DNA from: Rhizobium sophoriradicis
Lineage (GTDB): Bacteria > Pseudomonadota > Alphaproteobacteria > Rhizobiales > Rhizobiaceae
DNA length: 64,000 bases
Assembly (NCBI RefSeq): GCF_003939025.1
Contig: NZ_RQIH01000020.1
Location: forward strand, 52,985 to 116,984
Reading direction: 5' to 3'
Shown: positions 30,357-37,851 of the stretch, one piece after another
Numbering within the stretch: position 1 is the stretch's first letter
Layout of the letters: each line of letters opens with the position of its first letter
Made by a program: the position numbers and the translations under genes
The notes under the pieces: model-generated
Databases searched by the model: none
The model's input: only the letters and a program-made list of their open reading frames with translations
Told to the model about the DNA's origin: nothing

Positions 30357-32503
30357 TGCCCCCCTCCCTCCAGAACTGCCTGTATGCGACCAAGCTCACT
30401 TCTTAGTACTTCCCGTTGCAATTTTGACAGCCTTTTCTCTTTCAACAAGCTTCGAGTATCGTCAGCCATACGTTTCCATGCTGGCAGGTGCCGAGCGGTG
30501 ATGCAGGCGTTTGGACAGCGCGTTGGCTGGCAAAGTGCTGTTAGCGGCGATTTGTTGTCGTTGTTGGTGGCCTGCTTCAGGCACATGGCCATGCCGGGAT
30601 CGAAGAAGCAATCGGCCAGCACGCCGACATGAAGGGTCCGCGCGAGGCTCGCGAGCATGGTGCGCAGTCGGGCGCGATCAGCGATCATGGCCGGAAGCGG
30701 CCCGAGATCATCCGATACGCTGTCGAGCGTCTTCGCGATCCGCACCGCCGCAGGCCCCGACAGCCTGGCTCCGGCCTGCCGCTCGTCGAAATAGATCAAC
30801 AGGTCGTCGAGCTGGCCGAGGCTACGCTGGTTCTCGACTTCCGCCCTGAAACCGGAACGGCTGGAGCCGGCATATCCTTCGAAAGCGGCGACGGAGGCAT
30901 GCTTGTACTGGATCATTTCGGCGATGGTGCCGAAGGGACGATTGGCGATGTGCCATGCGATCGTTCGTCTGAACTGCCGCGTCGTAATACGCCAGGGTTG
31001 TCCACCTGGTCCGCTCGGGACCGCTGGCTCGTCGGGTGTTCCGAACAGGTCGTTGAGGTGATCTCGGAATCGGTTGAGCTGGCGGACGATCTCAGCCGAG
31101 AGGTGGTCCTTGCAAACAGGCCTTGCGATCAGAACGGGCCAGAGCGTCATCAGGCCGCGGGCGGAAGCGACCCGAAAAGACAAGCGTTCCAGAACCTCGA
31201 CAGCTCTGGCAACGGGCTCGATGGTGACCCACTCGGCAGGTTCACCCTGGGCAGACTTGCCCTTATAGGCGACGGATTGCACGCGATGGCGCATGATCAC
31301 GCCGTCGTCGCTGCGCGTCAGAGAAACGCATCCACGCTGCATCGCCTGGACTTCGCAATCTCGCATGCCGGTCAGATAAGCACAGAGAATATAGGCCGCT
31401 GATTGCAGCATGCGCTCTTCCGCCGCCAGGGTCTTGGCATCGAAGCGAGACCGCCAGGGCTTGCCGGTCTCTGGAAGAATGGAGATGGGTGTATCCATGC
31501 CGCCAGTCTCGACACCGAGCTCGAGCACCGCAGCTCTGATCTGGCGTGGAGCGCCGTTCGTGAGTTGAATGTGCATCTTCGGCTCGGCCAGCGTGTCGAT
31601 ACCGATGTGCAGGTGAAGCAGGTGGGCGTTGACGGGTGGCGACAGCTCTCCTGTCTCGGGATGCCGGAGAAACATGCCGTTATGGGCAGTGCCCCAGACC
31701 GGCACCCCGCGACCTTCACTGCGCAGCCGCCCGAAATAATCCTCAAGCCGCTTACGCTGCTGGCGCCGCCGGTCATTACGTTCGAGAACGCTGTCCTGCT
31801 CGATGAGTGAGGTGCAGTGAGCTTCGAGGTGGTCCATCTCCTCGCGGGCTGCGAAGATATCGGCGGCGAACTCGGTGACATACCGGATCGACCAAGCCAG
31901 CAACGGTGAGATGATTGTCTCGGGAATGCGCGGCGTTCGGTTCTCGCAGATGTGACGATAGCCCGCGACACGCGCAGGTGATCTTCCGGACCAAGGTTGA
32001 AACCGCAGTCCTCCGGAGGGCAGATGGTCGCGATAAAGGAAGAGATCGGCAGGTACTTCCAGTAATTGCGCGACAATGACGGGCCGACGGGCCCGATCGG
32101 CACTGAGATGGCGGGCATATCGGTCCAGGAGTGGCTGATCGACCAGGTGAAGATCGACAGCACCGAGTTCATCACGCACGAAATCGAAGAAGCGCCGCGC
32201 TCGGTTGAACGCCTGCCGGACACTGCCGGGAGGAAGTATCTTGCGGTGACCCGGCAGATCGACGTTCAGCCGGGCATAGAGGAGTTCGCGCAACGCCTCG
32301 CGGACGCTCGTATCCCCGACAGACCCGAGATGCACGGTGACATGACAGCGACGGGCGCTCTCCCGAAACACGGCCGGGCCGAGATCCCAGCTCGGATCAC
32401 TGTAGCGCGACAGAGCGTCCCGATCGAAACCAGGCTTCAACGGAGCGGTCGCGAGAACCGGGCGCAGATCGTGTTGCCGGGCTGCTGACGATAGTCCCCT
32501 CAT
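30353..32503 (-). CDS. Third recombinase-like protein of the trio
   Basis: A 716-residue protein with a tyrosine-recombinase-like core at about 390-580: YLTGMRDCEVQAM (first Arg), ITTRQFRRTIAWHI (second Arg region, with Thr where the usual His stands) and QYKHASVAAFEGYAG (His and candidate nucleophile Tyr). The C-terminal LTALCQPTRCPNACITARHL looks like a zinc-binding cap shared with the second protein. Its ATG at 32503 overlaps the second gene as ATGA. It probably acts with the other two recombinases rather than alone. Confidence 0.75.
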   Translation of the reverse strand: MRGLSSAARQHDLRPVLATAPLKPGFDRDALSRYSDPSWDLGPAVFRESARRCHVTVHLGSVGDTSVREALRELLYARLNVDLPGHRKILPPGSVRQAFNRARRFFDFVRDELGAVDLHLVDQPLLDRYARHLSADRARRPVIVAQLLEVPADLFLYRDHLPSGGLRFQPWSGRSPARVAGYRHICENRTPRIPETIISPLLAWSIRYVTEFAADIFAAREEMDHLEAHCTSLIEQDSVLERNDRRRQQRKRLEDYFGRLRSEGRGVPVWGTAHNGMFLRHPETGELSPPVNAHLLHLHIGIDTLAEPKMHIQLTNGAPRQIRAAVLELGVETGGMDTPISILPETGKPWRSRFDAKTLAAEERMLQSAAYILCAYLTGMRDCEVQAMQRGCVSLTRSDDGVIMRHRVQSVAYKGKSAQGEPAEWVTIEPVARAVEVLERLSFRVASARGLMTLWPVLIARPVCKDHLSAEIVRQLNRFRDHLNDLFGTPDEPAVPSGPGGQPWRITTRQFRRTIAWHIANRPFGTIAEMIQYKHASVAAFEGYAGSSRSGFRAEVENQRSLGQLDDLLIYFDERQAGARLSGPAAVRIAKTLDSVSDDLGPLPAMIADRARLRTMLASLARTLHVGVLADCFFDPGMAMCLKQATNNDNKSPLTALCQPTRCPNACITARHLPAWKRMADDTRSLLKEKRLSKLQREVLRSELGRIQAVLEGGGQ

Positions 32504-34287
32504 TGGCGGGCCTCCGGAGGGAGATAGAGGGGATGCACTTCTGCCTCGCGACGGGCTGCGGCAACCACACTGTCGGGGAATGCCGGCAGAACCTGCCCGG
32601 CAATGCGAGCATGGGCACGCCCAAACTTCATGGCCCAATCCGCCGCGGAGAGACCCGCCCGCTGCTCTTCGATAAACCGCAGGAACGCGACGATAGCCGG
32701 CAGCTTGCGCGCGGTGATGACAGCGTTACGGCATTCGAGACAGCCCCAGAACGGTTGCGGGCAAGGCTCGCCTGAGTCTCCGAACGGGCTGCGGTCAAAC
32801 CCGGAGCATGCCGCCAGCCAAACGTCCTGCTCGCCACTGAGGATACCGTCTCGGTTCTCGCGCGCTTCCGGCGTCGCATCGCATTGCCGCCAGGAATCTT
32901 CCCGGGCGGGCGCCACAACGATCGGACCTGCAGCGGCCGCGACTTCTGAGAATGCCTCGGCAATGGTGGCTTCGTGCAGCGGTCGCAGCGAGGGGATATC
33001 CGCGTAGTGGCGAGCGGCGATCTCCGGCGTATGTCCGACTGCGAAACGGGTCATATGACCCTCGGTCTTCAGATACCAGAGCGCCTTGTGGGTCTTGCGC
33101 AGCCTGGAAAGAACGAGACGAAGAGGTTCACCATTGTCATCGACGATCCCATGGCCTGCGGTCCATCGGTCGACGAGCTCATGTGGATGCTCGATACCCG
33201 CCCGGAGCTGCGTAGGCCCGGTATAATAATAGAGCCAAAGATTCTCGCTCGGCACGAACTGCCGTGTGAATGCCGTTGCCTCGATCAGCTTGCGGATCAG
33301 ACCGCCCGGTGTTCCGATCCCACCGTCACGGACGCGGATGTGCTTGTGCTCAGCGCCGCGGGCCCGCCGCTTCACATAGGCGATCTCGATCGTGCCGGGT
33401 CCGGGATTCTGAAGGCAGTCGACCGTCAATGCCTTGCAGCACTCGATCTCAAGGCCGGTCTCCAGTGACAGGAAGGTCAGCAGAGGAGGAATATCCATTG
33501 CACGCAGATGGAAACCTGCATGTAGATCCTCGGCCAGGGTCGAGACCGGAAGACCACGCCGCAGCCTCATGAAATAGAGGCTTTTGAAGGCGGGGTCTGC
33601 GCTGCTGAGCCTGCCGGACGCGACGATCCGGGCATTGGCCTCGTCGGTCACTCTGCGAAGGTTGGGATAGTTGTCGTCTTCATCCAGCGGCTTCCCGATC
33701 CGCCGGAATATCCTGGCGATATCGCCACGGGCAGCGTCGCGAAGCTGCCTTGCAACGAACGGGCTATAGGCATCACGCGGTCGGGATCGGCCGGCGGATT
33801 GTGAGCTAGTGTAGCTGAGGCGACGACGAACACCTTCATCCAGAAGCCTTGGCTGGTCGGCGTCTATCGAGCGCAGGGCGAGGATGGCTTTGGCGAGAAC
33901 AGTGTGTCGGTGGATCGGGGTCATCCCGACGAATGCGAGGAAATCCTCATACCCATCGATATCATCTGCGCGCAGATCGGCGGGCGTCTTTACCGTGGAA
34001 TGCTCGCGCAGATATGCGAAAAAGCGGAGATAGGCCTGGAGGTGTTGCTTGATCGTGCTCCGCGCGCCGAGCGGACCACCAAGCTCGGACTGCCGGCGCA
34101 GAGCCCCTGCAAACGCGAGGGCGAAGGGTCTAGGATGCTCGCCGACAAGATCAACTTCGACGGACCCGCCATACCGCGCCTCGATGTTGAAGCGCAGACC
34201 CAGCACCGGATCGCTGGCGTGTGGAAGAACAACGCCATCGGCTGGCGCAAAACGAACCGCAGTTCCCTTGCGTGGGCGCCCCCTCAT
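32500..34287 (-). CDS. Second recombinase-like protein of the trio
   Basis: A 595-residue protein with a core at about 280-470: FLSLETGLEIECCKALTVDC (Glu where the first catalytic Arg normally stands), LRLVLSRLRKTHKALWYL, HMTRFAVGHTPEIAARHYAD (His and Tyr). The C-terminus has a cysteine-rich PFWGCLECRNAVITARKLPA. The missing first Arg suggests reduced strand-cleavage activity or a structural role. It starts at 34287 as ATGA with the first gene; upstream extension of the frame runs inside that gene and is not coding here. Confidence 0.78.
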   Translation of the reverse strand: MRGRPRKGTAVRFAPADGVVLPHASDPVLGLRFNIEARYGGSVEVDLVGEHPRPFALAFAGALRRQSELGGPLGARSTIKQHLQAYLRFFAYLREHSTVKTPADLRADDIDGYEDFLAFVGMTPIHRHTVLAKAILALRSIDADQPRLLDEGVRRRLSYTSSQSAGRSRPRDAYSPFVARQLRDAARGDIARIFRRIGKPLDEDDNYPNLRRVTDEANARIVASGRLSSADPAFKSLYFMRLRRGLPVSTLAEDLHAGFHLRAMDIPPLLTFLSLETGLEIECCKALTVDCLQNPGPGTIEIAYVKRRARGAEHKHIRVRDGGIGTPGGLIRKLIEATAFTRQFVPSENLWLYYYTGPTQLRAGIEHPHELVDRWTAGHGIVDDNGEPLRLVLSRLRKTHKALWYLKTEGHMTRFAVGHTPEIAARHYADIPSLRPLHEATIAEAFSEVAAAAGPIVVAPAREDSWRQCDATPEARENRDGILSGEQDVWLAACSGFDRSPFGDSGEPCPQPFWGCLECRNAVITARKLPAIVAFLRFIEEQRAGLSAADWAMKFGRAHARIAGQVLPAFPDSVVAAARREAEVHPLYLPPEARQ

Positions 34288-35708
34288 AGCGTGGCCTCCG
34301 AGGGGAGCAGTCCCAGGAGTTCTTCGACAGCCGCATCGACGGTATCGGAGCGCGTCGCGATGTGGTCCAGGTAAATATATGTTGTCGTCAGGCTGGCATG
34401 GCCCAGAAGCCGTTGCACCTGCTGGAGAGGATCGCCAAGAACTTGCCGATATCCCTCCATCGGCCCGGCAGGCAAGGCAGCATCGCGGAGGCGATGCTGA
34501 ATGAGCATCGCCAGCATGTGAACGGCGAAGGTGTGACGGAGTTGGTGCGGGCTGATGCTGATATCGAAACCGAAGGATCTGCACCGGCTGGAGGCACGGG
34601 CGAAAGCGACTTCCCAGGAGTTCGGCTGCACCGGTAAGCCGATCTCCGAAAGCCATAATATCGCCGGTTCGCTCGGCGTGCCGTCGCTGTCGCAGACAAT
34701 GATCCGACCGCGTTCCTCCGGATCGAGCAGGTCGAGTGCGATATCGCCGCCATCAAGCAACCGCAGCCGGGCAGCATGCCGATCCCGATGAACGAAGATC
34801 GGTCGGTCGATCGACCGCCACGCAGAGCGTTGCTGGAACTTCGTGACGGCATGAGCACGTTCGACACCGACATAGGCGCGCACCTGCTGGAGCAGTCGAG
34901 CGGGAACGAGGATCTGTCGACCGCGATCACCCTTGGTCTGGGCATCCGCCAAATCCAGCCAGACCTGACGGCCCGGACGCTGATCGCCGAAACCGAGATC
35001 GGAGGTGAAGAGGGATGATGCTTCTTCCAGCCGAAGACCTGTCGTCACCAGGAGATCGGCGAACAGCGCATTGCGGATACCGTTGCGATCTCGGGCGCCA
35101 GGGCGTACGTGGCCGTCAGGCAAAAGCGTTTTGAGGCCGACGTCCCGAAACCGTCGGTAGTCATCGAGCGTGACGAAACTGACGTCGGTTCGACGCGCGG
35201 CGGGCTCATAGGCATCGTTCCGCGCTGCCACCTGCGACCGCCGCCCAGCGTACCCCTGCCTCCAGACCGAGCGATGCGTGAAGGGTGCTTCCGCGATCAG
35301 TCCTTCCTGCACACCCCAGCGATATAGCCGGTCGAGGCAGGCGACGGCGCGGTTCCACGAGGCAGCGGAGATGCGTTGTCCAGCGTCGGCGCGGCGCTGG
35401 ACGCGGTGATAGGCAAGAACATCATGCCGGTCGGCTTGCCATATCGTCTTCGCGCAGGCTTCCGAAAGAAAACGAACCCAGACGAGAACGTCGTAGCCAT
35501 AGGCACGAAGAGAATGGCGGGAGCGAACGCCGTTGAGAGGGAGGTCGCGGAAAAAGCGATCCAGATCAGGATCGTATAGCGCCCCATCGCAGAGGATCAT
35601 CGGGACATAGGCATCAAGCCCCGCCGATGATCTGCGCTCCTGAATGGTGATACTCAAAGCTGCGATTACATTGTCCACAAGTTGCTCAACCTTCCCCCGG
35701 ACCCCCAT
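34284..35708 (-). CDS. First recombinase of the trio, canonical tyrosine integrase
   Basis: A 474-residue tyrosine recombinase with an N-terminal SAM-like DNA-binding domain (RSRHSLRAYGYDVLVWVRFL) at about 60-170 and a catalytic domain carrying TTGLRLEEASSLF (Arg), ISPHQLRHTFAVHML (His, Arg) and LLGHASLTTTYIYLDH (His, nucleophile Tyr). It is the only member of the trio with a full RHRHY-type set. It lies nearest the right end of the element, 150 bases from the terminal repeat. An internal ATG (MILCDGAL) is an alternative start. Confidence 0.88.
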   Translation of the reverse strand: MGVRGKVEQLVDNVIAALSITIQERRSSAGLDAYVPMILCDGALYDPDLDRFFRDLPLNGVRSRHSLRAYGYDVLVWVRFLSEACAKTIWQADRHDVLAYHRVQRRADAGQRISAASWNRAVACLDRLYRWGVQEGLIAEAPFTHRSVWRQGYAGRRSQVAARNDAYEPAARRTDVSFVTLDDYRRFRDVGLKTLLPDGHVRPGARDRNGIRNALFADLLVTTGLRLEEASSLFTSDLGFGDQRPGRQVWLDLADAQTKGDRGRQILVPARLLQQVRAYVGVERAHAVTKFQQRSAWRSIDRPIFVHRDRHAARLRLLDGGDIALDLLDPEERGRIIVCDSDGTPSEPAILWLSEIGLPVQPNSWEVAFARASSRCRSFGFDISISPHQLRHTFAVHMLAMLIQHRLRDAALPAGPMEGYRQVLGDPLQQVQRLLGHASLTTTYIYLDHIATRSDTVDAAVEELLGLLPSEATL

Positions 35709-35858
35709 CCGGGGAGCCCAGAATCAACGAAGGAGTTCAACTTGCCCGGCACTCTCCAGGCCGGCCTCCGCCAGCTATTTGGGAGCGCTGCGTCCGGCCT
35801 GGAAAGCGCCTCCGTCAGCGAGTGCATCAACCTGAGCATGAAGCCAAGAGTTAGTGCA
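35709..35858. other. Leader of the recombinase operon
   Basis: This 150-base stretch between the right terminal repeat and the first recombinase holds a CCCCGG / CCGGGG hairpin near 35696-35717 overlapping the start. It should contain the operon promoter, but I see no clear -10/-35 pair. Confidence 0.35.
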
Positions 35859-35871
35859 GACTGTCAAGATA
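35859..35871 (-). repeat. Right terminal inverted repeat of the element
   Basis: Read leftward from 35871 this is TATCTTGACAGTC, the partner of 29200-29212. The ardC reading frame leaves the gene here and stops at 35864 inside the repeat. Confidence 0.8.
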
Positions 35872-36586
35872 AGGCAATGAGCTCTTCGCGGGCGCGTTCG
35901 CTCCTGTCTTTCGCATAGCGGCTGAGATCCCGATCGAGCCTTCGCGGTGCAGCGGTCCAGTGCGTCATCTCGTGACTGAGAACGGCGACATAGGATGCAT
36001 CGTCCCGGAAGGCGTCGAAGCACGGCATCTGGATGTAGTCACGGGCAGCAGCATAATAGGCCGCCGATCCTCCATGGCGGATCAGGGCGCCGGTATTGGC
36101 AAAGAAGCGGCCGGCAGCACCGATGCGGCTCATCCAATCCTGGTCAGGCGCGATGGAATGGGCAAGGCCATCAAGGCCGGTGATCTGGTCGGTGTTGAAC
36201 ACGGTGTAGGTTTTGAGGAAGGGGATGTCGCGTTCGATTTCGGCGCCTGTCTCCGTCGTCTCGGCGCGGATGAAAGAGCTGGCGAAGACGACGGTCGTGC
36301 CGGTTTCGCCCCTGCGGACGGCGCCGCCGAGCTCGATTGCCTGGCGAAACGTCATCCACCTTGGTGATGCAAAGCCGCGGGCGATGGCTTCAGACCAGAG
36401 GAGCAGAGCATTGATGCCGGTGTAGGGTTGGCCATTGTGGCGCAGTGGCCGGCTGACCTCGGCTGTCCAGCCTCCCGTCGTCCATGGCTTGGTCCATGGA
36501 CGGACGCCCTGTTTGAGATCGGCGATGATCTTGGTGGTGATGCGGCTGTAGATATCGGATCGTTGATTGGATTGCTGCCTGTTCAT
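35864..36586 (-). pseudogene. ardC: ArdC antirestriction protein, N-terminal part
   Basis: 240 residues remain. An N-terminal ssDNA-binding domain (DIYSRITTKIIADLKQGVRP, WTTGGWTAEVSRPLRHNGQP) is followed by the start of the zincin domain with HEMTH in YVAVLSHEMTHWTA. It breaks at REELIA, just at the third zinc-ligand helix, and two element-encoded codons precede the stop. ArdC shields incoming DNA from restriction. The ATG at 36586 follows GGAGG by seven bases. Read together with 28986-29205 it would give a full protein of about 310 residues. Confidence 0.88.
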
Positions 36587-36632
36587 CTCTGAACCTCCGT
36601 TCGAGGTCGCGGCCATCGCGACCTGCTACGGC

Positions 36633-36731
36633 GGTCCAAAAGCCAGGCTGCAAGTGCGGCCAGCACCCGCAGGGCCGCAACGAAGTGAAGGACGGCAAAG
36701 CCGTTGCGGGCAGCGCGAGCCTGGCAGGACC
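36633..36731 (-). promoter_or_regulatory. Long imperfect hairpin D upstream of ardC
   Basis: The outer arms GGTCC + GCCAGGCT pair with AGCCTGGC + GGACC (36633-36649 and 36718-36731). An inner 8-bp stem CCGCAACG / CGTTGCGG (36675-36682, 36702-36709) caps a 19-base loop. It ends 47 bases before the ardC start, the same layout as hairpins A-C. A shorter perfect hairpin, AGGTCGCG / CGCGACCT, lies at about 36605-36625. Confidence 0.55.
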
Positions 36732-36831
36732 AAAAGCCGGGGCAGGACGGGATGCAGCAACACCACGGCGAGACAGGTTTGAAACCCAGGCAGAAATGAA
36801 AAATCCAGTCTATTACGCAAGGCGGGAGCGT

Positions 36832-37110
36832 CCGGGATGAATCGATGGACCCGAAGCGTGGCATCGACCTTGCGCGGCCGTTCCTCGTCGACGCAATGGA
36901 GAAGGTTAGCAACGAGAGTGCCATTTCGTCGAGGAAGCCAAGACCGCCGAGACCAAACTCGTAGTCTTCGCGCGCATGCAATTCGACCCGTACCTCAGCC
37001 CCTACTTCGTCGCCAACCAGGACAAGATGCGGGTAGAGTTCGAGGATCCGTATATCCTCATCCACGAAAAGAAGCTATCGAACCTGCAGTCCTTGCTGCC
37101 GGTAAGTTGA
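36832..37110 (+). pseudogene. groEL (Cpn60) relic
   Basis: Short pieces in different frames read MDPKRGIDLA, then DAMEKVSNE, then FVEEAKTAETKLVVFARMQF, LSPYFVANQDKM and RVEFEDPYILIHEKKLSNLQ ending LLPV. These follow the order of GroEL residues near 115-235 but with a deletion after GIDLA and at least two frameshifts. No start, stop or flanking GroEL sequence remains. It is an eroded fragment of a chaperonin gene, evidence of past recombination with chromosomal or other plasmid DNA. Confidence 0.85.
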
Positions 37111-37851
37111 GGTCTGATGGAGCATTCCAATCGGCCGACCGCCTTCAGCAAATAGGCAGAACCATTACGAAATCACGGCGCAATCGCTGGCGTTTTTTTC
37201 CGCCACCCGTTCAAATGGCCGAAAGTTTCGAGTTGATCGAATTGAAGCTCCCGTGTTCGGGAAGTGGTGGGATCCGGGAACGTTTGGCAAGATTCAACGA
37301 ACCACTGGCCGCCACGCCCAGAGAGGGTCATAGGGAATACGATGACAAGCGCGGACGCTCAGTCGTTCAGTCAGGTTGCGAGCACGTATCAGCTTGGGAT
37401 CGGTATGACTCACATAGCGCCTCCAACTGATTTACGGCACTAGCCAAATCGTGAAGTTCCGATTTCAGCGATTGGATGATGTCGAAATGTCCGGAGCCAT
37501 TCGAATTCGCAGTTGAACTTTTCAAATCCGCAGAATTTCTATTCGGATGGGGAAATGGGATGAGCTTTTGCACGGTTATGCTTTTGACGATATTGACGCA
37601 GAATAGTAGATTGTACTGGGCAAGTCTTTGCAATGGCAATCGAAAGCGAAAACACGTCAACGTATGTTTCGTCGCGCAATTCGGTACAGGGCCTGCATAT
37701 TTCGGAACATCAAAGCACCTGAAGTTTTAAGTAGTTCCTATTGGTCCGCGTTTTATCCAATCGCCCAGAGTAGTTTGGGCTTCCGTTGGATGAGTGCGGT
37801 ATAAACAGCGCCGCAGGTGGCGTGGATCCTGCGCGCTGTTAGCCGTAGGCT
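37111..37851. other. Non-coding AT-richer stretch
   Basis: No recognisable gene in about 740 bases. A leftward frame at 37367-37660 contains HFDIIQSLKSELHDLASAVN, a possible short coiled coil, but has no credible start. GC content falls compared with both sides, which fits old insertion debris. Confidence 0.35.

Larger units (their letters stand above)
29200..35871 (-). mobile_element. Tyrosine-recombinase trio element inserted in ardC
   Basis: A 6.67-kb element bounded by 13-bp inverted repeats (TATCCTGACAGTC at 29200-29212; its partner TATCTTGACAGTC, read leftward, at 35871-35859; 12 of 13 match). It carries three large, overlapping tyrosine-recombinase genes and two cargo genes, all leftward and all translationally coupled. 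The flanking hexamers are GGCGAT on the left and GGCAAT on the right, similar but not identical. This resembles the coupling sequences of Tn916/Tn554-type insertion more than a transposase target duplication. ardC reads through if the element is removed. The gene trio recalls RIT and Tn554 elements, but the proteins are much larger than typical RIT recombinases. Confidence 0.85.

Noticed and set aside
36837..37430. A 197-codon rightward frame in the groEL relic
   Set aside because: It is in a frame that does not follow GroEL; the conserved pieces lie in other frames, so it is not a gene.
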